Below are positions 27,605 through 36,195 of a stretch of DNA of 64,000 nucleotides, one piece after another. The position numbers were made by a program, and so were the translations under genes. The stretch comes from Bog-473 sp963804055. GTDB lineage: Bacteria; Actinomycetota; Acidimicrobiia; Acidimicrobiales; RAAP-2. Position 1 is the first letter of the stretch; each line of letters opens with the position of its first letter. The DNA is taken from contig CAWDOU010000003.1 of assembly GCA_963804055.1 (NCBI GenBank), positions 1 through 64,000 of the forward strand, in the 5' to 3' direction. The notes below the pieces were generated by a model. It saw only the letters and a program-made list of their open reading frames with translations, ran no database searches and was not told the origin of the DNA.

Positions 27605-28396
27605 GTTCGGGCCCTGGCGCCCCACGAGGTGGAAGACCCGGCTGAGCTGGCGATAGGGGTCCCGGCGGCTGGCCTCGAGCTCGACCGCCGCCGTTGCCGC
27701 CACCCGCTCCGTATCGCCGGGGTCCAACTCGACCCCGGCGAAGTCGAGCCAGTCGACGAACAGCCAGACCCCGTACCAGCGCAGGGGCTCAACGCCCCGC
27801 TCATGCAGCAGCTCGCTCAGCTCCTCGACGGTGTCGGCCCGCCCCTGCACACCGAGGACCCCGATGCCGCTCGTGGTGTCGAACGACGACAGGGCCTCGT
27901 CCCACTGCTGTTCCATCGCTGGGCGCACCGCCATGGTCCTGGCGTTGCCCGTCATGATGGAGACCAGGCCGCCGTCGGCGACACAGCGGCACAGCTGGTC
28001 GACCAACGGCTCCGGCTCGTCGAGATACCCGATCACGCCGTGGCACAGCACGCCGTCGAAACGCCGGCCTTGCACCGCGTCGGAGGCATGCAGGCCGTCG
28101 CCCTGCACCAATGTCACCCGCCGCTGCGCCTCCGGCGGCAGGGCAGCGAGCCGCTCGCGCGCCCGGTCCAGCATGGCCGGGGAGGAATCGAGCACCGTCA
28201 CGTCGTAGCCCGCCTGCGCGAGAGGGAACGACTGGTGGCCGGCACCCCCGCCGACGTCGAGCAACGGGACCGGCGGCGGTGGGAGATGCTCCAGCAGCTG
28301 CTGGTGCATCACGTAGGTGCGCACCAGCCCTTTGACCGAGGCATAGGCCCCGTCCACGAATTGTCCGGCCAGGCCGGCCCAGAGGTCATCAGTCAC
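27602..28396 (-). CDS. Class I SAM-dependent methyltransferase
   Basis: The 264-residue product has motif I 'PLLDVGGGAGHQSFPLAQAG', motif II 'DVTVLDSSPAMLDRAR' and a following acidic loop 'LVQGDGLHASDAV'. Motif 'FDGVLCHGVIGYLDEPEPL' is the catalytic-strand region. The C-terminal part (VEPLRWYGVWLFVDWLDFAG) resembles CmoM/SmtA-like methyltransferases, which act on tRNA wobble uridine derivatives in other bacteria; that match is only suggestive. The GTG start is preceded by a TATCGT element and lacks a ribosome-binding site. Confidence 0.85.
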   Translation of the reverse strand: MTDDLWAGLAGQFVDGAYASVKGLVRTYVMHQQLLEHLPPPPVPLLDVGGGAGHQSFPLAQAGYDVTVLDSSPAMLDRARERLAALPPEAQRRVTLVQGDGLHASDAVQGRRFDGVLCHGVIGYLDEPEPLVDQLCRCVADGGLVSIMTGNARTMAVRPAMEQQWDEALSSFDTTSGIGVLGVQGRADTVEELSELLHERGVEPLRWYGVWLFVDWLDFAGVELDPGDTERVAATAAVELEASRRDPYRQLSRVFHLVGRQGPN

Positions 28397-28402
28397 GCCA
28401 TC

Positions 28403-28408
28403 ACGATA
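28403..28408 (-). promoter_or_regulatory. -10 element, leaderless start of methyltransferase
   Basis: TATCGT, 6-base spacer, GTG at 28396. The hexamer is identical to the marR one. Confidence 0.45.
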
Positions 28409-28496
28409 CGGAGTGGCGGAGCTGCGGCGGTCCTCCCGCCGGGATGCTTCCGAAGGCGCGCGAAGAGATGCACCCGACCCGCGACCGCTGCCCGCC

Positions 28497-29048
28497 TCAG
28501 ATGACCCCGTCGGGCGAGGTCCAGCGAAAGGACTGCAGCCCCACTGCAGTCGAAGCGGTCACCGTGGCCGGGTCGTCGGGAGTCCACAAGACAGTCAGCC
28601 AGCCGGGCCCGGCAGTGACGTCGGCCGTTCTGCTGCCGTGCCGCCGGACGACGTCGACGGTCGCCACCGCTGGGCCACAGAGGAACACCGCAAAGGAGAA
28701 CGGGCGTCGATCGTCGAACGGCGACCTTCCCGATGAACCTCCCAGTCGAAAGTGGAGGGCGTCCCTCGCCTCCGGCATGTCCCAGCGCAGCCTGGGTGAC
28801 CAGGCGCTCGCGCTCCCGGACAAGTGCTCCCACCCGCCGCTCCGAGCCCGCTGAAACTCGTCGGTTCCCAGGACCTCACGTCCTTTGCGGTTGCGGCCAT
28901 AGCCGACGACCACCGCCAGACCGTCGTATCTGTCGACGTCGAAGGGCATGCAGATCCCCGTCGAGACGGGTGACGGCGACGGCCACGGTCCCGCACTGTC
29001 TATGACTGCGTTGGCAGCGTCGTCGCTCGGCCACCAATTCATCGGCAT
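28497..29048 (-). CDS. Hypothetical protein (183 aa)
   Basis: The product starts MPMNWWPSDDAANAVIDSAG and reads as a soluble beta-rich protein: 'YDGLAVVVGYGRNRKGREVL', 'DALHFRLGGSSGRS' and 'PFSFAVFLCGPAVATVDVV'. GGAGGTGG lies 6-13 bases before the ATG at 29048 and decides the start over upstream in-frame codons. No signal peptide and no family recognised. Confidence 0.55.
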   Translation of the reverse strand: MPMNWWPSDDAANAVIDSAGPWPSPSPVSTGICMPFDVDRYDGLAVVVGYGRNRKGREVLGTDEFQRARSGGWEHLSGSASAWSPRLRWDMPEARDALHFRLGGSSGRSPFDDRRPFSFAVFLCGPAVATVDVVRRHGSRTADVTAGPGWLTVLWTPDDPATVTASTAVGLQSFRWTSPDGVI

Positions 29049-29149
29049 CCTTGCCACCTCCGAGGAGCCACGCATTGTGCCAGACGCACCAGTGCACAAT
29101 CTGCCGACGTCCCCCCCGGTGGCACCCAGACCACGATGGCGGGCACTCC

Positions 29150-30367
29150 TTATCCGAAGGGCACCGTCACCGGGCCCGGAACGGGTCGGTAGACCGCAAA
29201 GAAATCGCGGTCATCGGGGACGAGGTAGCGGTCGGCCGACTGATTCGGGTTGGGCCCGACCATCGTGGGGTTGAGGCCTGGCGGGTTGTAGGTGTTGAGC
29301 GAGTGCCACTCGGGATTGATGTCGAACTCCATTGCCCGCACCGCTCCGACGTGCTGAAGGATCTGCGCGATGCTGACCACGGTCTGATAATCCGCAGCAA
29401 CGTAAATCAGGTTGCCACGGGCGTCGATCCCAACTCCGGTGCGCCAGACCCGGGTCACGCCCCCGAGCGTGTATCCCCACTGCGGGCTGTCCGGGTTGGT
29501 GTCCAACGTAGGATTCAGCTGACTGTTCCAGACGATCGGAGCCAGGCTCTGTCGAGCCCATGCGACGCCCGGACCCGGGTTCGGCCCGCCGCTCCAATTC
29601 ACGATGTCCACGCGACCATCCGTGTACCCGATGAGCGTCGCGTTGCCGTCTTTCAGAGGCTCGTTCGTTTGACCGTTGTCGGCCGACCCGTTGTCGCCAT
29701 CGACATAGGTGAAGCCGCCGTTGAAGGTCGCAAGCAGGCGAGAGCGCTGGCTGTAGGGGACCATCGCGGGGCCGCGCACGGCTGCATTCGGCGGCTCATA
29801 GCGGCCTGGGTAATAGCCGAGCTCGGTGCGTGTGTGGTCGAACCAGGCGACATAGGCCACGATCTGCGGGTAGGTGGGGTCGGGACGGTACGTCGTCACC
29901 AACACGGGTGGACCGCCATCGATCGGTGGTCCTGTCGGCTGCCAGACCCCTTCGCCGGGAAGCGGAGTGGAGAAGATCGGGGCGATCGCCGGTGGCCATG
30001 CCGTCGTCGCCGGAATCGTCGTGTGCTGTGCCCCCACCTTCGGCAGGCTCTTCAGCTGCGGACCTCCCTTCTTGGGCGCTTGGCTGCTGTAGTAGGCCTG
30101 TTCGACGTGGTCGGCGACCCAGTTGCCTATGCCGAAGGGGACGTTGTACCTCGCCCATTCAACGCTGTTCACCTTCCACGAGAGGCTCGTGGGCCGCAGC
30201 ATCCACACCGAATACGAAACGCTCGCCCATACCAGTACGACAACGAGCGGCACCACGATCAGTGTGCGCACAAGCTTCCCCCGGCGACCGAGCCTCCGCC
30301 TCCGCTTTCGTTTCTGCGCGGGGTCGCTGACTTGCGCGTGGATGTCGGGATCCTCAGCAGATGTCAT
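29150..30367 (-). CDS. Membrane-anchored phosphodiester-glycosidase-like protein
   Basis: The 405-residue product has a basic cytoplasmic head (KRKRRRRLGRRGKLVRT), one membrane helix (LIVVPLVVVLVWASVSYSVW) and a large outer domain. 'RSRLLATFNGGFTYVDGDNG', 'NATLIGYTDGRVDIVNWSG' and 'AVRAMEFDINPEWHSL' match the phosphodiester glycosidase (NAGPA/DUF2233-like) fold. Family members remove sugar caps from phosphodiesters or act on cell-wall glycans. The Pro/Gly-rich stretch at residues 95-150 looks like a linker. No clear ribosome-binding site. Confidence 0.7.
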   Translation of the reverse strand: MTSAEDPDIHAQVSDPAQKRKRRRRLGRRGKLVRTLIVVPLVVVLVWASVSYSVWMLRPTSLSWKVNSVEWARYNVPFGIGNWVADHVEQAYYSSQAPKKGGPQLKSLPKVGAQHTTIPATTAWPPAIAPIFSTPLPGEGVWQPTGPPIDGGPPVLVTTYRPDPTYPQIVAYVAWFDHTRTELGYYPGRYEPPNAAVRGPAMVPYSQRSRLLATFNGGFTYVDGDNGSADNGQTNEPLKDGNATLIGYTDGRVDIVNWSGGPNPGPGVAWARQSLAPIVWNSQLNPTLDTNPDSPQWGYTLGGVTRVWRTGVGIDARGNLIYVAADYQTVVSIAQILQHVGAVRAMEFDINPEWHSLNTYNPPGLNPTMVGPNPNQSADRYLVPDDRDFFAVYRPVPGPVTVPFG

Positions 30368-30632
30368 CAGATCGGGTCGAGCGCCGGATACGGAAGTGCT
30401 GCCGATGTCTCGAGAGTCGGATCGACGGTAGGCACCGACAGAACCCTAACGTCCGGTCTTCGATGACCAAGGAGCCATCCCTACGCCTCCGGGATGATCC
30501 GGCGTCGGATGGTCACTCTTTCGACGGAGCTGAGGGTCGTGCAGCCTCCACCTTCCTGCTCCCCCTACGGAGCCAACCGGGCACTTGTGGGCGACCGGTC
30601 CGAGTGCGTTCCGGCTGCGCAAGAATGCTTTG

Positions 30633-31166
30633 GTGACGCGGTTGCTTCTCGTCCGACATGCCGAGCCACTTACGACCGGAGAGACTCCGGGAACCGAGTG
30701 GCCTCTGACCCAGCAGGGCAGGAAGGACGCAAGCGTTCTCGGAACGAATCTCACTGGCCTCTCCTCGAGCGCACGTGTGTGGACGAGCCCGGAGCGTCGA
30801 GCCCGGGAAACCGCTGAGCTGGCCTTCCCTCTGGCGGTCGCACACGCGCGGGTTCAGCTCTGCGAGGTGAAGAAGCCGTGGTACGCCTCAGCCGACGAGG
30901 TCACCGATGCCACTCACAAATACCTGAAGGGCGAGGTGGTCCGAGGGTGGGAGCGTCGTGAGGACGTGATCGGTCGGATCGCTCAGCTGAAGTCGGACTT
31001 CGGAGCCTGGGAGACGCTCGTCCTCGTGAGCCACGGTGTGTTCCTCACCATATGGGTCGACCAAGAGATCAGGCTCGATGATCCATTTTCGTTCTGGACC
31101 GATTTGCGGATGCCCGATGCCTGGGAGCTCGACTTCGACAAGAGGTCGCTCGCACGGGTCCCGTAG
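30633..31166 (+). CDS. Histidine phosphatase (phosphoglycerate-mutase-like)
   Basis: From the GTG at 30633 the 177-residue product starts VTRLLLVRHAEPLTTGE with the RHG-type catalytic motif RHAEP. 'VWTSPERRARETAEL' supplies the second Arg, and 'LVLVSHGVFLTIWV' the second catalytic His. 'WPLTQQGRKDASVLG' is the usual LTxxG turn. It is a cytosolic phosphohydrolase of unknown substrate. An in-frame upstream start at 30585 adds residues outside the fold. Confidence 0.85.
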   Translation: MTRLLLVRHAEPLTTGETPGTEWPLTQQGRKDASVLGTNLTGLSSSARVWTSPERRARETAELAFPLAVAHARVQLCEVKKPWYASADEVTDATHKYLKGEVVRGWERREDVIGRIAQLKSDFGAWETLVLVSHGVFLTIWVDQEIRLDDPFSFWTDLRMPDAWELDFDKRSLARVP

Positions 31167-31334
31167 CGCGCCATGGCGCGTTCCACCCGCGGGTCGGCGC
31201 TTCTCTGTGCGCGGGGAGTCCCCGACCCGGACCGCTGCGTACTGAGGTAGGCCCTGGTCGTAGATTGAGACCGTGCCGTCCCACCCCTCACCAATTGGCG
31301 GACAGCGCCAGTGCTCCAAGGAAGTCTGAGCCGG

Positions 31335-31883
31335 GTGCGCGCGATCGAGCTTGTCTTCGCCGTCGGGTGGGTGCTGTTCTGGGTCTACTGGCTGGCGGCC
31401 GCATTCACCATGAAGAGGGGACGCATCCCGTGGTCCCACGAGCTGCGCATCAGGGCGCTGATCATCGTCGTGGTGCTGATCCTGTTCCGATTGGGCGCGT
31501 TCCGGGGCGCGAGCCTGAACACGGACCCGTGGCGAGCCGCGTTCGGGCTTGTCCTCTTCGTTCTGGGACTCGGGTTCGCCGTGTGGGCCCGCGTGAACAT
31601 CGGGCACAACTGGGGCACCCCCATGTCGCAGAAAGCGGAGCCCGAGCTGGTGACCAGTGGTCCCTACCGCCTGACCCGCCATCCCATCTACTCGGGGATC
31701 TTGCTCGGGACAATCGGCACCTCGGTCGCGCTGAGCTGGTTCTGGCTGATCGCGACGGCGTTGGCCGGGGTCTACTTCATTTATGCCGCGACCGTCGAGG
31801 AGCGCTATCTGGCCGGGCAGTTTCCCGAGACCTATCCGGCCTACAAGCGTTCGACGAAAATGCTGGTGCCCTACGTCTTCTGA
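31335..31883 (+). CDS. Isoprenylcysteine carboxyl methyltransferase-like (ICMT/PEMT) membrane protein
   Basis: The 182-residue product has hydrophobic segments 'AIELVFAVGWVLFWVYWLA', 'LRIRALIIVVVLILFRLG' and 'FGLVLFVLGLGFAVWARV', then the family core 'VTSGPYRLTRHPIYSGILLG' and 'EERYLAGQFPETYPAYKRST'. The RHPxYxG motif binds S-adenosylmethionine in ICMT and phospholipid methyltransferases. AAGGAAG lies 10 bases before the GTG at 31335; the in-frame GTG at 31311 is the alternative. The substrate in bacteria is uncertain. Confidence 0.85.
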   Translation: MRAIELVFAVGWVLFWVYWLAAAFTMKRGRIPWSHELRIRALIIVVVLILFRLGAFRGASLNTDPWRAAFGLVLFVLGLGFAVWARVNIGHNWGTPMSQKAEPELVTSGPYRLTRHPIYSGILLGTIGTSVALSWFWLIATALAGVYFIYAATVEERYLAGQFPETYPAYKRSTKMLVPYVF

Positions 31884-31946
31884 GCGATTCGGTCGCCTCT
31901 GAAACGGCGTCTGGAGATACCAGGAGCGGGAGCCCGCTCGCTCGAT

Positions 31947-32783
31947 GTGTTCTCGGCCAGACTGGTCGTCGTGGGGTACGAGGTCGGACTTCGCCGCCCG
32001 GAGGCTCTCTTGCTCGACCTCGACGGCACTCTCCTGGATCACGGAGGTCAGCCGGCGGCCGTCGAGGGAGTGTGCACTTCGGTTGCCCGGGCACACCCGG
32101 GACTGGGTTCACGTGAGCTGCTGGAGGCCAGCGCCAATGCGTGGACCGCGCTGTGGCATGAGGTTGAGCAGGCGTGCTGGCTGGGTCAGATGGATGGCTA
32201 TGCAGTCAGCCGCGAGGCGTGGCGACGGGCCCTGGAAATGTGCGGGTGTACCCAGGACCCAATCGTCGAGTTCGCCTTCGCCGAGCATCGGCGGCTGGCC
32301 CGCGCTGCGTTTCGACCCTACCCGGACGTTCCGGGTCTCCTCGAGCACGCGGCAGCGAGCGGTGTCTCACTCGCCGTCGTCACCAACGGACCATCGGATC
32401 TGCAGCGCGACAAGTTCAACGCGCTCGGCGTGGGCACACTGGTCGAGGCTGTCGTCATTTCCGGGGAGCATGGGGTGGCGAAACCGGATCCGGCGATCTT
32501 TCAACTGGCCCTTGACGAACTGGCGGTGAATCCACTGGATGCCTGGTGCATCGGCGACAGCCTGGCCACAGATGTCGCAGGTGCCCACAGGGCGGGTATC
32601 ACAGCTCTCTGGCTGAATCGCCCGGGACACGAGGTCGCATCCTCGGATGTGCCTCGCCGGGTAGAAGGGTTGTTCCAGGTGCTCCGTGGGTCCATCACGT
32701 CAGCGCCCGTCGACGAAGGCAGCACCTTCGAACTGAGGTCTCTGTCTTCACTCGTCGAGCTGCTGGCCGGTCTTGTTGCATGA
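31947..32783 (+). CDS. HAD-superfamily hydrolase
   Basis: The 278-residue product has motif I 'ALLLDLDGTLLDHGG' (DxDGT nucleophile), motif II 'SLAVVTNGPSDLQRDKFNAL', motif III Lys in 'HGVAKPDPAIFQLALDEL', and motif IV 'WCIGDSLATDVAGAHRAG'. The helical cap of about 80 residues (subclass I) lies between motifs I and II. It probably dephosphorylates a small metabolite. Start choice is uncertain: GTG at 31947 or 31971 both precede motif I closely. Confidence 0.88.
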   Translation: MFSARLVVVGYEVGLRRPEALLLDLDGTLLDHGGQPAAVEGVCTSVARAHPGLGSRELLEASANAWTALWHEVEQACWLGQMDGYAVSREAWRRALEMCGCTQDPIVEFAFAEHRRLARAAFRPYPDVPGLLEHAAASGVSLAVVTNGPSDLQRDKFNALGVGTLVEAVVISGEHGVAKPDPAIFQLALDELAVNPLDAWCIGDSLATDVAGAHRAGITALWLNRPGHEVASSDVPRRVEGLFQVLRGSITSAPVDEGSTFELRSLSSLVELLAGLVA

Positions 32784-32872
32784 CCGGCTCCGTGCGGAGC
32801 ACCGGTTCAGAGTGCCGGCGGCCGGGAGCTGGGGACATCGAACCGCAGTCTGATCGACCAGCCGGCGTCCGC

Positions 32873-33301
32873 TCAAGGTAACCGGGTCTGGCGTTCCGGG
32901 GTCATCCTGCTCCTCCGTGAGGAGTGCCCCTCAGAGGTCTGTTTCGGGCAGCTTCTGTCCTTCCATCTGGAATGCAGGTCTCGGCGCCCGAGGAAGTGGG
33001 CAGTGGGCGACTGACCTCGGGAGCAGGGTTGAGGCGGGCTCGAGTTGGCGAATCGCAACTGCGCACTGAGCCACCGTCGGACCGCGAACAGATACCGGGT
33101 CGCCGAAAAGAGCCCACGGCGGATGAACTGTAGGAAGAGGCTGAGCCCGAGGAAACGATCCGCACCGCCGAGTTCGAATACGGTCGCGATCATTCCGATC
33201 GCAAAACCGATGACCCCGAATCTCCAGGGATTGAGACCCAGAAGATCCCCATAGATCAAGAGGTTACGGCGGAGCCGCCCCCGATGGACGACACCGATCA
33301 C
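32873..33301 (-). CDS. Small membrane protein coupled to the NlpC/P60 gene
   Basis: The 142-residue product starts VIGVVHRGRLRRNLLIYGDL. It has one or two hydrophobic stretches (WRFGVIGFAIGMIATVFEL; FLGLSLFLQFIRRG) followed by a basic tail (LHSRWKDRSCPKQTSEGHSS). Its GTG overlaps the TGA of the upstream NlpC/P60 gene by four bases (GTGA), so translation is coupled. No family recognised. The C-terminal 50 residues are low in hydrophobics and may be unstructured. Confidence 0.5.
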   Translation of the reverse strand: MIGVVHRGRLRRNLLIYGDLLGLNPWRFGVIGFAIGMIATVFELGGADRFLGLSLFLQFIRRGLFSATRYLFAVRRWLSAQLRFANSSPPQPCSRGQSPTAHFLGRRDLHSRWKDRSCPKQTSEGHSSRRSRMTPERQTRLP

Positions 33302-34260
33302 ACCGGCCTCGTCGCCCCCACGAAGAGCAGGCCGCCGAACGGAGCGCCGACCGTCGCCGGAAAGGGCTCGGCGCGCACGTCGGCGCCTGTATGAGGAGCA
33401 TCGACCATGACGCTCTGTCCCCCAACGACCCCGACGAAGAGCCCGACATGGTCGATGGAGCCCGGCCCGCTTCCGAAGAACACAAGGTCGCCCGGGGACA
33501 GGAGGGCACCGGGAGCCAGCTTCCGCGTGGTGTCGTACTGGTCTTGCGCCACGCGGGGGAGTGAAACGCCCGCCACGGCGTAGGCGGCCTGCACGAGGCC
33601 AGAGCAGTCGAAGCCGACGCCCGGCGTCTCGCCACCCCACACATACGGCGTGCCGATCTGTGACAGCGCCCACGAGACCGCCACGGCACCCGCACTGTCA
33701 TTCGATCCCGTTCCGCTGATCGCGCCGGTGGAGGAGGCGTAGGTCTGGGCCAATGCCAGCACTTCGGCGACGTAACTGGCTGAGTGGTTGTAGGCGTACA
33801 CCGCACCGGACAGGTCGGCCCCGCCCGCTCCACCGTCGGCACACAGGAGACGGGCTGCCGCGTAGACGGCATCGGTCGGGTCGTAGGGGGAAGCCGGGAC
33901 CGCACCTCCGGGAGGGATGGGCTCGTCGTAGGCGGCGAACGTGCCGGGCTCGAACTGCATCATTCCCATCGCTCCGGCGGCATTGGTGCCGCTGTGAACA
34001 CCCGGCAGGTTCGACTCGCCGTTGTCCGATTCGATGGTGCCGACAGCGGCAAGGATGGACCAGGGCAAGCCGTCGCAGGTCGCGGCCGCCCGCTGGTACA
34101 GGGCGAGCATGGCGGCCGGGATCGAGGAGACGGTCGCCCGGCTGACGGCCGGGGCCCCACTGCTGGGACCGAGCATCGTCAGCGTCGCACCCACCACCGC
34201 GATGCCCACCACCGCGGCGCTGGCACCGAGCGCAACGGCCCCACCCAGGAACGCCTTCAT
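33298..34260 (-). CDS. Secreted lytic transglycosylase + NlpC/P60 peptidase
   Basis: The 320-residue product has a signal-type N-terminus (MKAFLGGAVALGASAAVVGI). A lytic-transglycosylase domain follows, with catalytic Glu in 'ILAAVGTIESDNGESN', 'AAGAMGMMQFEPGTFAAY' and 'YAAARLLCADGG'. The NlpC/P60 domain has catalytic Cys in 'GVGFDCSGLVQAAYA' (about residue 217) and His in 'SIDHVGLFVG'. The pair cuts both glycan strands and stem peptides. Two-domain enzymes of this kind accompany conjugation and phage-entry modules in actinobacteria as well as housekeeping wall turnover; no other transfer gene is seen. ATG at 34260 overlaps the stop of a small upstream frame (ATGA). An in-frame ATG at 34284 is the alternative. 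Confidence 0.85.
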   Translation of the reverse strand: MKAFLGGAVALGASAAVVGIAVVGATLTMLGPSSGAPAVSRATVSSIPAAMLALYQRAAATCDGLPWSILAAVGTIESDNGESNLPGVHSGTNAAGAMGMMQFEPGTFAAYDEPIPPGGAVPASPYDPTDAVYAAARLLCADGGAGGADLSGAVYAYNHSASYVAEVLALAQTYASSTGAISGTGSNDSAGAVAVSWALSQIGTPYVWGGETPGVGFDCSGLVQAAYAVAGVSLPRVAQDQYDTTRKLAPGALLSPGDLVFFGSGPGSIDHVGLFVGVVGGQSVMVDAPHTGADVRAEPFPATVGAPFGGLLFVGATRPV

Positions 34261-34373
34261 GATGGGGCGCCCGGGCGCCACCATTGTCGGAACGCAGCTG
34301 TAAAGCCATCCTCAAATGCCACGACAACGAACGGTCTGCCAACGATCGTTTCGTGAACGTCGAACAGTCGCAA
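34257..34373 (-). CDS. Possible 38-aa peptide coupled to the NlpC/P60 gene
   Basis: From a TTG at 34373 the frame reads as a sensible peptide (LRLFDVHETIVGRPFVVVAF, then EDGFTAAFRQWW). It ends in a TGA that overlaps the ATG of the lytic enzyme by four bases. A coupled leader gene is plausible. Its start is uncertain and no homology is recognised. Confidence 0.3.
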   Translation of the reverse strand: MRLFDVHETIVGRPFVVVAFEDGFTAAFRQWWRPGAPS

Positions 34374-34620
34374 TGACCCGGACCACGTCGGCCTCGCGCG
34401 TCGCCAGGCTCGGCCATGTCCTTCATGACAAGGGCGATGTCCTCGTTGAGAAGGGCACGGTGTCATCGGTTGAGTAGGACTGTGTCCTGGTTGTGAAGGT
34501 CCAGACGATGCAGCTGGACCCTGGATGGCAGATTTCACCGGACGCGGGCCGCCACGGAGGACTAGCTTCAACAAGTAAGGAGCGCACGAACGCGGGGCAT
34601 CATCTCCTCGGCGAGCGACT

Positions 34621-34631
34621 CGAATAATTCG
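34621..34631. promoter_or_regulatory. AT-rich palindrome upstream of the GH12-like lipoprotein
   Basis: CGAAT-A-ATTCG lies 28 bases before the ATG in an unusually AT-rich patch. It may be an operator or part of the promoter. The rest of 34374-34658 shows no gene. Confidence 0.3.
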
Positions 34632-34658
34632 AAAGCCCGAATTCAGTGGGGGTCGGTC

Positions 34659-35909
34659 ATGCAGCTATCGACACAACTCAAAGACAGAAGGCGTGCGCGG
34701 CTGGTTCTTCCGGCCGTTGCCGTCATCTGCGCGCTCCTGTTGTCGGCGTGCCAGGGAAACACCGCTGCACCGACCGAGGTCGGGACCACGACGGCGACCC
34801 TGAATGCGCAAGCGAGTTGTGCCGGCGGTGTTCCGACTCCCTGTTCGTTCTATTGGCGCTGGGGAACCAACTACAACTACCAATATTCGTCACCAATATC
34901 GGGTCCCGTGTCGGCAACGTGGTCAGGAGCATTGAGCTATGGCGTGACCGGCCTGACGCCCGGAACCACCTACCAGTATGAGTTGTGCGGCAAGGGTGAC
35001 AACATCCCTTCGTTCGCCTGCGTAGGCCCAACAACGTTCACCACCGCGTCGAGTGGATCGACCACCACCACGCAACCGCCCGCCACCACCACAACGACCA
35101 GCACCACCAGCACCACCACAACGACCAGTCTGCCATCCAGTGGTTCTGGCTCCGGTGGCAACTGCACGAGCCCGATCTTCTCGACCACCGAAGCCACTGG
35201 GACCTACAACACGGATCCCGGTGATGGAACCCAGAACTGGTGGGTGGACAATGACGCCTGGAGCGGCAGTCACGGTCCGCAGACGATCAACGTGTGCAGC
35301 GCGTCGAGTTGGGACGCAGTCTCCAACCAGCCCGACAACGGTGGCCAGGTCGAGACCTACCCCGACACCGAATACGACGTCGGCGGCCGGGCCACTCCGT
35401 CCACCAAGCCGATCTCGGGGTTCAATTCGATCACCTCCACCTTCGCCGAGGCCTATCCCTCAGCCGGCGGCTGGGACGCTGCCTACGACTTGTGGACGGA
35501 CAACTGGACCAACGAGACGATGATCTGGAACCAATGGGCGGGCGGCAACGCCTACTGGGCGCAATGTGCCAACAACCAGCTGAGCGGCGGTTGTGGGACC
35601 GAGCCAGGTGTGGCACTCACGCTCAATGGCGTGCCGTATCACTTCCTCGCCAACGGGCCGACCAACGCCAACGGCACCCCGGTCCCATGCACGAGCGCGA
35701 ACGAGAGCCAGTGTGAGTACATGTTCTTCCGCGACAACCAGGTCACGTCGGGCTCCGTCAACATCCTCGCCGCCTTCCAGTGGGAGGTCGCCAACGGCTA
35801 CGCAAAGGCGAGCGACGTACCAACCCAGCTCCAATACGGCGTCGAGGTCGCGTACACCAGCGGTACCGAGACGTTCCCGATGACTGGGCTGACCTTCAGC
35901 ATGAGCTGA
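34659..35909 (+). CDS. Lipoprotein with FnIII-like domain, Thr-rich linker and GH12-like glucanase domain
   Basis: The 416-residue product has a lipoprotein signal ending LLLSAC (Cys31 lipidated). A fibronectin-III-like domain follows (about 36-130, 'YGVTGLTPGTTYQYELCG'), then a Thr/Ser linker (about 132-166) and a C-terminal domain with glycoside hydrolase family 12 features. 'NETMIWNQW' puts Glu287 at the nucleophile position, and 'YGVEVAYTSGTETFPMTGL' puts Glu396 at the acid/base position, as in GH12 endoglucanases and xyloglucanases. It would be anchored outside the cell to degrade beta-glucan. Cys pairs suggest disulfides. Assignment to GH12 is by motif, not alignment. Confidence 0.75.
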   Translation: MQLSTQLKDRRRARLVLPAVAVICALLLSACQGNTAAPTEVGTTTATLNAQASCAGGVPTPCSFYWRWGTNYNYQYSSPISGPVSATWSGALSYGVTGLTPGTTYQYELCGKGDNIPSFACVGPTTFTTASSGSTTTTQPPATTTTTSTTSTTTTTSLPSSGSGSGGNCTSPIFSTTEATGTYNTDPGDGTQNWWVDNDAWSGSHGPQTINVCSASSWDAVSNQPDNGGQVETYPDTEYDVGGRATPSTKPISGFNSITSTFAEAYPSAGGWDAAYDLWTDNWTNETMIWNQWAGGNAYWAQCANNQLSGGCGTEPGVALTLNGVPYHFLANGPTNANGTPVPCTSANESQCEYMFFRDNQVTSGSVNILAAFQWEVANGYAKASDVPTQLQYGVEVAYTSGTETFPMTGLTFSMS

Positions 35910-36183
35910 GTGATACGGCCACACGCCGCCCACTGTGTGATGCCGTTCTGCGAGGGTCTCATGACCGATGGGCCCATCGCCGACACCGAGGAGGGACAGC
36001 TTTTAGGCCCTTCATCGGACGCTCTCATTCCGTGCGCCAAGGGTCGACCACCCGTCGGGGGAATGGTCGCCACCCAGTTCCTGACCGGACCACCGATTGA
36101 CATGGCGTCGGCGTCTGGTCCGAAGCCGCACGCGCACACTCCGTCGAAGGCATCCATGGACACTTCGACAGGATCACGGTCCG

Positions 36184-36189
36184 TAGGCT
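36184..36189 (+). promoter_or_regulatory. -10 element, leaderless start of methyltransferase
   Basis: TAGGCT, 6-base spacer, GTG at 36196; the same hexamer as at thiO. Confidence 0.45.
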
Positions 36190-36195
36190 GTGGCA

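Noticed and set aside
33302..33673. Upstream extension of the small membrane protein frame
   Set aside because: It lies antiparallel in frame within the NlpC/P60 gene and is Arg-rich. The GTG overlapping the NlpC stop is the natural start.
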